From contig OX419758.1 in assembly GCA_948567375.1 (NCBI GenBank), positions 9,429,001-9,493,000 of the forward strand: DNA of 64,000 bases, written 5' to 3'. A model generated the notes under the pieces. The model made no database searches and was not told where the DNA came from. It saw nothing but the letters and a program-made list of their open reading frames with translations. The translations under genes and the position numbers were made by a program. This document shows, in pieces, positions 21,536-32,906 of this stretch; within the stretch, counting starts at the first letter, position 1, and every line of letters starts with the position of its first letter. This DNA is from Lunularia cruciata (lineage: Eukaryota > Streptophyta > Marchantiopsida > Lunulariales > Lunulariaceae).

Positions 21536-23420
21536 TATGCCCTATTGCACCCTAACATGTTTGAGCTATGCAAGTCATACGGTCTACAAACAATTGGAGC
21601 ATCCAAAGAAACATCACCTAGTGTGATTGCTCTCCTATGGATTGCACCAATCACCGCCCTTGTAGAGCAATGGACACATCTTGTCTAAAATATGCTACAA
21701 AGTATGAGAGTGAGAGTGGTACCCCTGGCACCTAACATGATAGGCTCTCGTTCACTCCTTGACAAAATATGTTAAATGTCATGTCCATCTCTCCATATAA
21801 CTCCAAGGCTAGAAGAACAAAGAGATGACCTCATTGCATACCCTTATACTTTTTGGAGACCTTGTGAGCTATTGCTGCACTTCCTACCCATCTAGGGGAT
21901 TGGTAATCACTCCCTCCAAAATTATATCATGCATAAGGTTTGTAACCATGACATCTGCTACTATCACCTGATTATCTTAGACCAAGTATAACATGTGTCA
22001 TCTGCAATGCATACAAACACTCACTCCAAGCCAAGTATCCACTCTCTTGTGCCATAACAAACACTATGCCCTTAATAGCATCATGGGTAGCTATCCTCTA
22101 TCCTCCAAGAGAACATTGTGTCATATGGACCATTGTTGCATCTAGTGTAGAACCACACTCACAAGTGAGTAATGAAGATGCATAAGGGTGGACCAATCCT
22201 AGGCAAAATCTCATCACTATAGAGAAAGTAGTTAGTGCGAGTCAGAATGCCCTAATGAACGGGTGAGCTAAGATCCAACAGTCTACACCCTTGCCATAGC
22301 AAAAGCAAAGACGTGCTCTAGTAGCATGAGGAATGGACAAGTCAACTAAGGGAGAATGTAGCATATGCTTACACTATCTCTCTATCAAAGAAGACTATAA
22401 ACCTCTAGTCCAATCTGACTATAGTGAACAAAAGCTAGAAACTCCTTGTGTGCCTGTGGGAATAGATTATCTCTCATCTACTGCAATAACATCTGGAGAG
22501 AAAAGGATCCCTCCTCCACCTCAATAAGATAACTCTCCAAAATTGACCTATCAACAACCACAAAATGAGAGAAAAGTAGGAGTGTAGAGAGAGCACAATT
22601 ATCAAAAATGCTATAGGTGCAATCTCTTCCATAGATAGCAAGCCAACCCCTCCACACGAGATCAATAGTGATGTTTGTCTACATGCCAAAACCCTTATCG
22701 CACACTCAAATGTCATTGGTCCAATAATATCATCAAAGACTCCCATAATCCTCCTATCAAAGGCTCTTAGATGTGATAGGAAGGTCAAGGAGGGAGGAAT
22801 GCTACAAAGGAAGTAAGTCAATTGACAAGCAATACTAGAGAAGAGTATACCAATGTCACCTGCGGATCTCCCAGTGACTGAAGGTCATCCACATGGAGAA
22901 CATCCTCTGCAAGGGTAGCGTTTAAGAAGCATGTGACAAAATCCTCTGATCCTATTGGCACTCCAAGAACACATAGTCCATATGTAGGTGTGATACACCT
23001 CTTTGGAAGCTCAAGGTGGGAAATAATACCTAAAGGGGACCATGCCCTGCACCTTGACATCTTGACTCTCAAGCATACTAGATCTAGCTTGATAGTCAAG
23101 TTATCAAAGGGCTACCTAATCTAATCTACAAGGCCCACAATGTGTGTATCATCTGCCAATGAGGAAATACACCATTTGGCATGGCCAAAGTAGTAGATAA
23201 GAGAGCTCTAAATTGAGCCATAGCAAATAAGGGTCCCCCTAAAAGATCTCCTTGATGTGCATCAACTATTGATTCAAAGGCAATGACTCCCTCCTCTGAA
23301 CTATCATATGGTAGTAAAAGGAAGAAAGAAAACCACAAAAGACCATATGAAAAGAATAAAACTCGCCAAGGATCCACTTCCTCTCTAAAAAGGAAGTGGA
23401 AAAAATTCTATGGGAAGAGA
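21424..23420 (-). pseudogene. 5'-truncated LINE-type reverse transcriptase, right arm
   Basis: The minus strand encodes AHQGDLLGGPLFAMAQFRALL (23377-23126), typical of a non-LTR reverse transcriptase. A frameshift then leads to SLADDTHIVG, with the catalytic Ala-Asp-Asp at 23156-23148. Downstream are KMSRCRAWSPLGI...CVLGVPIGSEDF (23099-22818) and SLTFLSHLRAFDRRIMGVFDDIIGP...SLLISCGGVGLLSMEEIAPIAFL (22821-22474), then weaker C-terminal pieces to the 3' tail (21535-21424). At least two frameshifts and several stops make it inactive. The order and spacing fit a LINE whose 5' end was never copied or was lost. Confidence 0.75.
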
Positions 23421-23611
23421 GATAAAGATCACCAAGACATCGTTGTTTGATGAACTAAGCTCAAAGTATCCGTTCTATAATCATTCGCATGACAATTTCC
23501 CTTTTTTGGACTATTCAGGATACTTTTCCTCCTAGTTGAACGGTGATGACAGCATTCCTGGTCATGGTTAGGTGATGTAATCTGGGCCCGGGTTGTTTAA
23601 ACAATGGGAAA

Positions 23612-23709
23612 AATGAAACCATGTAGAGAACATGAAGGATGGGAAGACCCCATCAAGCCTGACAAGGAAAAGACAAACAAGGTAAAATGGGGCAAGGCCC
23701 CAATAGAGT
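23612..23709 (-). repeat. Isolated LINE-family 3' tail
   Basis: The plus strand shows 'gaaggatgggaagacccc', 'atcaagcctgacaagg' and 'ggtaaaatggggcaaggccc'. No LINE coding remnant is attached, so it is a very short 5'-truncated copy or part of a derived short element. Confidence 0.65.
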
Positions 23710-24263
23710 CTATTGTGTAAACCACCCCTTGCTTTGACTCCTAAGCGCAGTCTCCATCCTTACCTTGCCACTCTCACCTACAGTATTGGGTCTCGTGCAA
23801 AGTGGGTAGCTCTTCTCCGTATAGTCTCGTGCATTTGACCGTTTACCAGCATCCTATACTCCCTCCCCTAGGCTTTCGCTGGATTACTTTTGCTTATAGC
23901 ATCGGATAGGATGAGCTGGTAACATTACCGGCGTGATCGCCGCATGAGCACTTGCTTATCTATTTTATTGAAGCATTGCAAGGTCTCACCTTCTATGACC
24001 CATACGGTACTCAAGAAAGTCACGGCGCACCTGCTTGAAGCTGGTATGTTTGGAAGGGCCAGGTCGACCCGCCACTTCTGTTCGTGCGCGGAAATCGTCA
24101 AACTGGTTTTACCGTTCGGACGGGCCAAAGGATACTGCTTTTGCGTTCCGGAAAGGAGGAGCAGGAACCCAAAAGCATGTACATGTGGGAATGTAATGCG
24201 AGGACAAAAGACTCCGAATTTCTTACGTCTGCCTGACAAAGCCCCGGACATTGCGTTGCTGAC

Positions 24264-24295
24264 TGTCTGACAAGGCTCGTGGTGCTTGTCAGACA
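24264..24295. repeat. Perfect 11-bp inverted repeat
   Basis: TGTCTGACAAG, a 10-base loop, then CTTGTCAGACA. It could fold as a small hairpin and lies next to an A-run. Confidence 0.8.
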
Positions 24296-24350
24296 AAAAA
24301 CAAAATTCCCATGCTCTCAAAAGTTCCCATACCCAAAAGCTTCCTTATTT

Positions 24351-24406
24351 TGTCTTACCCTTGTACGGATTTATTTTCTACGCGGTCGCCTTTTTCTCGC
24401 ATGATC
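24351..24406 (+). repeat. Partial LINE-family 3' tail
   Basis: Has 'ttttgtcttacccttgtacgg' joined directly to 'attttctacgcggtcgcctttttc', lacking the central 'cttgatggggtcttcccatcc'. This looks like an internal deletion of the tail. Confidence 0.55.
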
Positions 24407-24701
24407 CCAAAAGAACATGATTTACCTACATGTACTTTTACCCGGTTAAATCTAGGACACGGCATAGAATAACAAGAAGAATGAAAACACAACTCTATAA
24501 AAATAAACATAACGAGATAGAATGAAGCTAAAATCTAACCGAGAAGGTGACCATTTCGGTCTCCAATGAATCTCACTAAATCGTACGTGAACGACCCGAA
24601 CCATAAGGTCCAAAAAGCACTCGCCCACAGGAAAGGCTTTTCATTCTGTTGAAGGATTTCCAACTATCGAGGTTCGGAGAAGAAGTCTTAACCACTTGTG
24701 T

Positions 24702-24800
24702 AAAATTGGGGCTTAGCCCCATTTTACCTTTTCCGTCAATCCATTGTAGGGTTTGATGAGGGTCTTCCCATCCTTCATTTTTACTACGCGACAGTCGTTC
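24702..24800 (+). repeat. Isolated LINE-family 3' tail
   Basis: Starts 'aattggggcttagccccatt', with 'gagggtcttcccatccttca' and 'ctacgcgacagtcgtt' downstream. Inverted relative to the copy at 23612-23709, with about 1 kb between. Confidence 0.65.
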
Positions 24801-25360
24801 AGACTTGTGTAGGTCACCTTGTGGAGGAATCGGCCTCTCTGCCACTAATTTGCTGACACTTGGTAAGTTTATAGGAATCATTTCATATGCAACAGTTCAT
24901 TGGGAATAGTATCTGACAAATTGGGCTCTTGTCTATGGTAGGTATTTCTTTTTCTCATTAGTAATATGGCTTTTGTTGTATTGACTAGTTGGGTTTTAAG
25001 AATAGGTTTATGGTTGCTATGTTAGTATAGTTATAATAACATCCAAGTTCCATTAGAAAAAGCTACAAGTGAAACAAACAAGTTCAAATTACTTATATAT
25101 TAATGAGAATGATTATTTTATGAACAATAAAAAGAATCCAAAATTTTTTTCTTTTGTTCACCTCTCGTTTATCGTTGTTTGTAGTGCGGTAATTGTAAAA
25201 GCTCTACTGTAATATACCTCTGCTACTAAACAGTTCGGTGTTCCAAAAATTTTGTAATCAATTTAATCTATATTTGAAAATAATGCTACTATATGAGAGA
25301 GCAAGTACATTGGCCAATACAGAAAATTCTCAATGGACAGTTACTCTTGGCAAAATCTAA
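24801..25360. other. AT-rich spacer, no gene seen
   Basis: No frame or repeat of note. Confidence 0.45.
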
Positions 25361-25677
25361 TGATTTATATGTATATTTCGATGAATGAACAGTAAAATCG
25401 GGAAAGGTGATAGGACAACAGCGTTTCTGTCTTTCCCATGTAAATTCTTGGCAGGCAATGGACTTGAAGGTACCCTAAATTTTGCACCTAAACTTTAAAA
25501 TATCATAAGTTGGTATCTACTGATTTGTATATTTCGATTAATGAACGGTCAAATTGGGATGTGTGATATGGACAGCAACGTTTCTGTTTTCCCCATGTAA
25601 ATTCTTGGCAGGCATTGGACTTAAAGGTACCCTACATGGGGCACATAAACTTAAACATATCACAAGTTGACATCTAA
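25361..25677. repeat. Two tandem ~158-bp repeats
   Basis: Copies start at 25361 and 25521. Shared blocks include 'tatatttcgat(g/t)aatgaac', 'caacgtttctgt' or 'cagcgtttctgt', 'cccatgtaaattcttggcag' and 'aaggtaccct'. They differ at many positions, so the duplication is not recent. Confidence 0.88.
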
Positions 25678-26043
25678 ATTGACGAATACAATGCATTGCC
25701 ATTCGCCACGTTTCTGTATCTTGGCACGGCTTTTGAAATAGATGATGTTGTTTAGTGCTTACTGTGACAATTCAACGATAAAGAGGTAAAGCGCTCGCCC
25801 AATTATTTTCGTTGTGTTGTATGTTGAGGAAGTTGTTAGTGTTTGATGGACATCTTAGTGTTTATTATCGCGATTCTATTCGACTACTTCATTTGACATT
25901 GTTTAATGTTTCAAAAGTAATGAGCTCACAAAGCATTTTTCTCAACACACTTTAATCTTTTCACTCTTCGTTCTAACCCAAACAAGATCGAATGCGTCAC
26001 GTATATGATAACAAGAAAGATGTGAAGGCCTGTTAAACCGCAC
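25678..26043. other. Spacer, no gene seen
   Basis: No domain-bearing frame, and no repeat matched elsewhere in the window. Confidence 0.4.
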
Positions 26044-26218
26044 GGTACGGCTTGATGGGGTCTTCCCATCCTTCTTTTTTTATACGCGGTCGTCTTTTCT
26101 CAAAAAGTTAAACCGCACCAAAATAGGGGAAAAGCTGACCTCATAGAACACAAGAAGTTGGGAAGACCCCATCAAGCGGTACAAGGGAGAGACAAAAGAT
26201 TGAGGCTAGGCCCCAATT
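26044..26218. repeat. Head-to-head pair of LINE-family tails
   Basis: 26044-26098 carries the tail in plus sense ('cttgatggggtcttcccatccttc', then 'tacgcggtcgtctttt'). 26131-26218 carries it in minus sense ('gggaagaccccatcaagcgg' to 'ggctaggccccaatt'). A 32-bp spacer lies between. The pair forms a short inverted repeat able to fold into a hairpin of about 175 nt. Confidence 0.7.
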
Positions 26219-26699
26219 GTTTTCCTTCTTTTATATGATGCATACTACTTCACCATAGATGAAATATCAAATACTTTCAATTTAAGTTTATGTTTTCTAT
26301 CCATTCCACTTACTTTCCGCGGTGTATTTCTTTGCTTGGATTGCTTTGTTTCATTCTACAAGTATAAATTTGTCCTTACGTGATGCAGATTACCTCACTG
26401 GAGATTCTACTTATGAATGTATCAATTTTGCTTATCTTTCGTTGTTTTTTTCTATGTTGGATCACCTTCGACTCAATTTGCATCTTTCTATATTTACATT
26501 CCATTTCTTCCAAGCCCATGTTCTAGATGCACGATAATACTATGCGGGCTTCCGCTCCCACTTCACAAATAGCCTAAATTAACGACAATTCATTACCCAA
26601 ACATTGGAAGTGTTGCGTAATGAAGATGGCACCCAGTTTCACAAACTATTAGACTGTTTCTAATTAAAAAAAAAAAGAAAAAAAGATAGGGTTCGTTGG

Positions 26700-26885
26700 C
26701 TCCAACCCATTTTTCCGCCTTTGGCATTTCTACACTTGTTGCGACGAATATAACAAATATCACTCAAGTTATTGGTCCAGTATTAGATGTTGCTTTGTCT
26801 GCACCTGAATTAATATGCTCTTAAAATGATAAAGACACAAATTCATCAGGTGAAGTGTTGAGACAAAACATTAAATTACATGTTT
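26700..26885 (+). pseudogene. atpB: Plastid atpB-like fragment in nuclear DNA
   Basis: The plus frame reads FGISTL...NITQVIGPVLDVAL, the N-terminus of chloroplast ATP synthase beta (typically xVSTLxxxNxGxIxQIIGPVLDVAF). A stop and a shifted stretch with DTNSSGEVLRQNIKL follow, resembling the next conserved segment (NSAGQEINVTCEV). Similarity fades after that. Being short, mutated and surrounded by repeats, it is best read as an old nuclear insertion of plastid DNA rather than a gene. Confidence 0.6.
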
Positions 26886-27570
26886 ACTATAAGCAAATCC
26901 AAAATTTTATAATCAAGAACTTATTACCATTTCTCAACCATGAGGAGAGCGAAATATCTCACGTTCTGTTTATAATATCATCGCGGGAACCGGGAAAGCT
27001 TCGCAATTTCGCATATCCTTTTCTTCTTCGATAATCGATCTTTTCTCTTCATGGCTGAAATCCATTTTGTTTTTCTCTTCTGTTGAGAACCATTCATAGG
27101 CACACGAAGCTGCAGAAATGATCATATACAGAAAACGGAACCATATACACAAACCAATTGGTGATCACCAGGTCTTCATTAGGATGGGGTAGGCCTAAAT
27201 TGATGTAGATAACATACGAAATAAAATGGTAATTTTATTGCCTGTCATTAACCATCGATATTAACTTGTAAAGTCTCTCAATTACAATTTTAAAAAATTG
27301 AAATACGTTTATAATCGCACTATTAACAATGTTAAACAAAAGCTGGACGTAAAATCTGTATTTATTTTCCACGCAATAAAAACTATATCTGTTAAGCATA
27401 GAATGATATTTCCTCTATTTTGTGTGGTTTCATTATTAGATCATTGGATTTCATACGAATAGTTCTCTAGATTTTGTTAATAGCATTCTTGATTTTTCTT
27501 TTCTTGTACTAAGTATGTCTCCAAAAAATTTAACCTAACTACATATAATAAGAATATTATATTTGTATCA
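26886..27570. other. Intergenic, no gene seen
   Basis: Moderately AT-rich. Only frames under 85 codons without domains. It may include more plastid-derived sequence, but I cannot show it. Confidence 0.4.
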
Positions 27571-28230
27571 TTCCTTGAAACTCTACTTGAATGAGAGCTT
27601 TCCATTTGGATTTCAGCCCCGGAAGGAAAGGAACAAACTTTCAAACGGAAGAAATCAGACTTTCGGAGTGGAAAAATTTGATTTTCAACGAAGAAGTTGC
27701 GGGCAATTCTGGAGTTCAACAAGAAGAGATTAAACTTCTAAACCGGATGCAGTGGTCAACAAAGTCTGGAGTTCAATCTCGAAGCACAAGACATTAGATT
27801 TTCGGGCCGGGTGGGGGAGTTCGTCCAAGTTTGGCACGGACTGTAACTCAACCATAAGAAATCAGATTTCGAGCTGGGTGAGGAATTCGGTTGGAAGTTC
27901 GGGCCTTGAGTTCGGATGCCAAGTTCGGGCCTGGACTTCAAGCCAGACTGCAATTTACCCAAAAGAAATCACTAGAATTCTACAAGAAATAATTAGATCT
28001 GACCAGATATGGAATTCAGGTCGTGGTTCGAGCCGGGAGTTCAAATAAATGAAATTACACATTTTGTGGGGATGGAGAATTCGGCGCGAAATTCGGACCG
28101 GGTATTCAGTCAGTTTAACTTTCGAATTCGAGTGGGATTTCCGCCCGAAGAGATGAGAGGAAATTTGTTAGGGAATATATCTCACGAATCTTTCTTTTCT
28201 ACGCCGTTTGTGTTGTCAACTGCGTAGATC
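27571..28230. other. GC-richer block with repeated short words
   Basis: Words such as 'agttcgggcc', 'gaaatcaga' and 'aattcgg' recur. Three overlapping short plus frames (27591-27797, 27752-28048, 28009-28227) exist, none with a recognised domain. Possibly part of an LTR or an untranslated leader of a repeat. Confidence 0.35.
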
Positions 28231-29863
28231 CACTGTCACTTTGTGCCAACTACGTAAGTCTACATCTTGTAAGAACATAGTCTGCCAACAATAACCAACA
28301 AGTGACACGTTTGTACAATGATATCGAAACGTATCGGTGATGGATATCTTTGGAATGTCTTTGTGATAAGAACGACTTTTCTAATTCAATTAATTCTTTT
28401 CATTTGATTCATGTCAAGCTGAAAAGTGACATCAACACATTAATTACCCTTTTTACTATGTATTTAGAAAAATTGTAATATATTTTATATTTGGCCTTTT
28501 TTTAAATGTGTTTCATGTCCGACGAGCGGATAAATATTTTATTTTCGAAGCTGACGCTACTATACTTCTCAGTTGGGATCGTGATTGATGTTTTACAATA
28601 AAATATGGACTAACGTTTTGTTTCTTTTGTTCAAATTTTGCCACTTGGATGTGGATAAAACTCCTATACTAGATTATGGAAATTCATTATAAAGACCACG
28701 AGGATAAGTTTTGTGCATAATGGAGAGGGCAATACAAATCATGAAGACATGAGTATAAACATTGAAGACATGCGGCATCCCGACATGTCATCTTGGTATA
28801 TTGTTCCCGTTCCTGTCCTCACCCATCTTCCTAGAGGCAGTTCGGGATTATTGTAAGAACCTACTCTACTAGTAGGCGACAATAGTCTCTCGGCCCGGAA
28901 GGTCTGTTTGAGGATGGATATTATATTATTATTAGAATAATAAATTTTATTATAAAAAATAAATTTTATAAATATAAATAAAATTATTTTTAAAATATAA
29001 ATTATCGTTCTCATAGAAATTTTATCTTCAAAAAATAATTACTAATCTATGAGATTTAAAATTTAAATATGAATGATTTAAATACATTTAAAATCAAAAT
29101 TTATTAATAAAAAAATTAAATTAATATTTAAAAATTAAATTAACATTTATTTATAATATTATATTTTTATGTTTCTATTTTTTAATTGAATTTAAATAAA
29201 TTAAATATAGAGATAAAATATCAAATTTATTAAAAAATTTATATAAATATAAATTTATTTTCTAATATAAATTTATAATTTATTTGAAAAATATATTTTA
29301 TATCATTAAATTATATTTTTATTTAATTTAAAATTATATTCTCAGTGCAAAATATAACATGAAAAAATTAATTTTTTAAAATTTTGAATGAAATAACATC
29401 CTTATTGAATAATTTATTATCATATTGTCCTCAATTGCAAAAGAGATCAATTCTATGGTCTATAATCATTTTTATAACAATGATAAGATGAAATTTACAT
29501 CACATAACTTATTATAGTCTAATGTCTAGTTTGAAATGATTTCATTCTACAATTATATCTTCCTATCAATCATTTCATCCTTATTGTGCAGTTGATCCTA
29601 TGCATACCAAATATACTATTTATTGCTCATTATATAACCAAACATAGATTGCAAAAATTATTGTTATTTATCTCTATTTTAAAAACTATCTAATAAATAA
29701 ATTTGGAGCATTTGAATGCTAAATTAAATCTATTATCCTAATAAAATCAATAATTATCATCCATTATTAACCTTATTGTTTATTTAAAATTATCTTGATA
29801 TTGAAATATAAATGGTATAAATTATTTATTCAACATTATCTTGATAATGAAATATATATATAT
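28231..29863. other. Strongly AT-rich region, no gene seen
   Basis: 28920-29800 consists largely of A/T runs with scattered 'aaatttaaat' words. The short minus frame at 29014-28739 has no domain. Confidence 0.5.
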
Positions 29864-29989
29864 GATTCCTCCTCCACTATTAACTTAAAATTTTTTTGTA
29901 TAATTTTAGGTGAGGTCTATTATAATGATTCTTCCACCACTATTAAGTTAATTTTTATTTGTATAATTTTATGTAAAAATTATAATAAG
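29864..29989. repeat. Two tandem 63-bp repeats
   Basis: 'gattcctcctccactattaa' at 29864 and 'gattcttccaccactattaa' at 29927, each followed by 'ttgtataatttta' and ending 'tataat'. Confidence 0.85.
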
Positions 29990-30839
29990 GAAGCTCTTCC
30001 TACTCGTCAATTCTAGAAAATATATACAAAAAGATTCAGAAAGTAAGCAATATTCCTTAAATCCTAAGATTGCACTTGAAAGATTTCTTGATGTTTTCAT
30101 AGTTTAATAGATAAATGTTATCTAAATGAGAATTGTGGTGATCCAACTTTGCTCTATGAGAGCAGAACTTTTTTTTGTTTTGTATAGTTGTATAGCATAA
30201 GATGAGGTAGTGTAGTAGTTAGGAGACTAAAAAGAAGGAAGGTTTATTATTTGTTGGTTGAACTTGTAAGATGATTGAGATGATGCCTTTTGCCACATGG
30301 GCATGTGGCCTGAAGGATGAGGTACAAGTTCACTCCTACAACAAGGAGGCCCATGAAGATGAATACCGTCTACTTGATACAAAGAGCATACGCGTCTTGT
30401 CATCATAACCACAGTTATTTGGCGGCAATTCTTAACTTCATCACTACAACCCTCATGATGTTGTGAGTCCCAGCCAAACTATCTTAACTACAGTATGTTT
30501 ACAAGGCCAAAAACTTCAAGGACCACTATGATTGTGTGCCACCAAGGAATACAAGTATGAGTTTGTGAGAGGTACAACGATGTGCACATGTTCATGCCGC
30601 CAAGTATCAAGAACATTGAAACACATTCAATCGGCATGACTACTCTGCCAAAGAACAAAAATATGGACCGTTTGAATAAAGCAACATGCCTTCACATTGA
30701 ACATGTGACCCCTCACCAATAGTTGTGATCGTCAAATGATTGAACGGTTCACCCCGACTATAAATTGCCAACTTGCACTGTGTATAACTTTGTATTTCAC
30801 TTTTTACTCTTTGCCAATATATTTTCACTTTTTATTTTT
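29990..30839. other. Spacer, no gene seen
   Basis: Frames are short and without recognised motifs. Confidence 0.4.
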
Positions 30840-31600
30840 TTGACACTTCATCCTCATTCTTGCAGCACTAGAGTCTTCAAAGTTTGTGGGAGAAAGTGTT
30901 TTTGTGCAATGTAGATTCCGATGTTAGTATTCTATCACCAAGCGTAGTCATTGCACACGAGATCATCAATAAAACACTGGAAATCTCTGAGTGTGGACTC
31001 CATCTTAGAGAGAAATACATTAGAAGTAGAAAATTTGATTTCTTAATATGGAACTTGAATTTGTCCAATGTTTTTATGTAAGAAGAATTTTGTGATAATA
31101 ATGACCCAAGTGCTAAATTCATTAGAGGAAATCCTACATTTGGACAGAAGATCATTACATCTTGGAGCTTAAACCTCCCCATTCAAACAAATGTTTATAC
31201 ATATTTCCCATGGTAACTCTAGTCAAAAACCAAGATAGACTACTTTTTCGACAAAACAAAAATGACTAATGGTTATAGAGTGGACTCCCTCAAAGATCCC
31301 ATTTGAAGAGTTGTCACCAACATGATCATGAAGCTGTCCAAATCTAAACAGGGTTTATGTCAACTTGAATCAAGCCATTTTTTTCCAGATCCTTCATGAG
31401 AGAAAACCAGTAAGTTGCACATGGATGTTTAAGGAACAAGTGGTCAAGTTAGTACAAGAGATGATGGAGCAAGGAGGCATTATGATTGTCTTATCATTCA
31501 TAGTACACTTCTACATTGGCAAGAATTCAACCTTCTTGCTATGTAAAAAATCTTCTTGACAATCTGGTCTACAATTTGCTCTACAATCTACATTTGGTCA
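30840..31600 (+). repeat. Unclassified dispersed coding repeat, fragment
   Basis: Related to 3740-4560. Both have a frame giving REKxIxSxKxxFLxWN, followed by a segment with MxMKLxKSK. The frame 30884-31081 (65 codons) is the best preserved piece. The chromovirus at 31658 sits just downstream. Confidence 0.4.
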
Positions 31601-31652
31601 ATCTAGGAAATTTGAGAACAATCTTACTTGCCGCTCTATGATGTTTAGGTGC

Positions 31653-31657
31653 TTGGA
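31653..31657. repeat. Target-site duplication, left copy
   Basis: TTGGA, identical to the five bases after the right LTR. Confidence 0.9.
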
Positions 31658-32391
31658 TGTAATACTCCGAGAACAAGAGAAGAGAGAAAACACAGATTGC
31701 ACACTCAAACAATCGATGCTCCAAGGGAGCACCTTCTCTTTATTATATAGACAAAGAGGATCTCCGCCAAGGAAGCTCCACCATAGGATTATGGACATAG
31801 ATAGGTGATATGTCAGCAAGCTCCACCCTTGGATTAATTACTTGGATGGGTGACATGTCCGGTCTAGGTCCTATCTGGTTGGTCAAACAAGCTTTGATTG
31901 GAGGGAATCTTTTAGGGAATCTTCCTGTAGGAATCTCAGAATCACGTAAGGTACCGTTGGAAAGCTCTCGATGAGACAAAGCAGGGTGGGAAGGCCAACC
32001 TTCTCTCTATTGGGGGGGAGGAATCTGCACATTTTTGAGGCCTAATTCATCCGTTTAGGCTTCCGAAATTGCCTTCAAAGATTTCAAGCATATTTCAATT
32101 CCTACTCTATTAGTAGAAGTCCCCTTTTGGTGATACCTATTTCTGATCTGTTTAGTACATCATGTGTAACATCCTTCCAGATGTTACTAAACCAATTCTC
32201 ACCTTTAAATCATATGTCTAGCTATTGGTTCTAAGGTTCTCAAGTCTATTTCGATTTCTGCCCTTTTAGTAGAAGTACTCTTTTGGTGATACTTCTATCT
32301 GATCTATTTTGACCATCATGTATAACATCATTCTAGATGTTACCAAACGGAATTTCACATCTAGATCATATGGCTAGCTCTTGGTATTACA
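31658..32391 (-). repeat. 3' LTR of chromovirus
   Basis: 734 bp. On the minus strand it opens TGTAATACCAAGAGCTAGCC and contains TATATAATAAAG (near 31745-31734). Three solo or partial relatives are found elsewhere in the window. Confidence 0.93.
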
Positions 32392-32407
32392 GACCTCCCT
32401 CCTTTTA
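32392..32407 (-). promoter_or_regulatory. Polypurine tract
   Basis: Minus strand AAAAGGAGGGAGGTC directly precedes the 3' LTR and would prime plus-strand synthesis. Confidence 0.85.
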
Positions 32408-32873
32408 AGACGCAACGTCCTCGTTGTGCAATTGTTGCTCAAATGCTTGCACCAACATAGGTGCATGTGCCAAATTGGTAGTGGGCTCCCAAGTGGCTTC
32501 ATAGAGGGAGTAACCTTTCCATTGTACTAGATAGTCCACCCGCGGGTGGCGAGTACCACGCATGCGTTTTTGGAGAATCCGCTCCACTTCATATTCCTCT
32601 GTGCCATCAATGAGTGTCGGACAAGGTCGAATGTCTGGTGTGGAATGACTTGATCGGGCCTTGGCCTGATCAGGGAGCATATCTGTATAGTAGGGAGACA
32701 TGGAAGACTGGATGGATCTTCATGTGTGGTGGTAGCTCAAGGTGATAGGCCACATCGCCGATGCGACAAAGAATCGGGAAAGGCCCAATAAAATGAGGTC
32801 TGAGCTTACGAGGTCCAACTAATGTGAGGTTGGTTGTCGATAGCCACACTTGATCCCCAACATTGAACTCCAT
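32405..32873 (-). pseudogene. Integrase C-terminus and chromodomain
   Basis: 32873-32670 gives FNVGDQVWLSTTNLTLVGPRKLRPHFIGPFPI and HPVFHVSLL (the GPY/F-type C-terminal module). 32701-32405 gives a chromodomain, EYEVERILQKRMR...VDYLVQWKGYSLYEATWEP, with the aromatic positions kept. The two frames overlap out of phase, so one indel separates them. Chromodomains steer integration to histone-marked chromatin. Confidence 0.92.
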
Positions 32874-32906
32874 GTGCCGATAGTGTGCATTAGCATATTG
32901 CTTCTG

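Larger units (their letters stand above)
23710..24701. other. Region between two inverted LINE tails
   Basis: GC-richer than its surroundings, with overlapping frames on both strands (23944-24270 plus, 24320-23925 minus) that show no recognised domain. It contains a truncated tail (24351-24406) and an 11-bp perfect hairpin (24264-24295). Confidence 0.45.

Noticed and set aside
23925-24320. 131-codon minus frame and overlapping 108-codon plus frame
   Set aside because: No recognised domain on either strand. Overlap in a GC-richer stretch explains the lack of stops.
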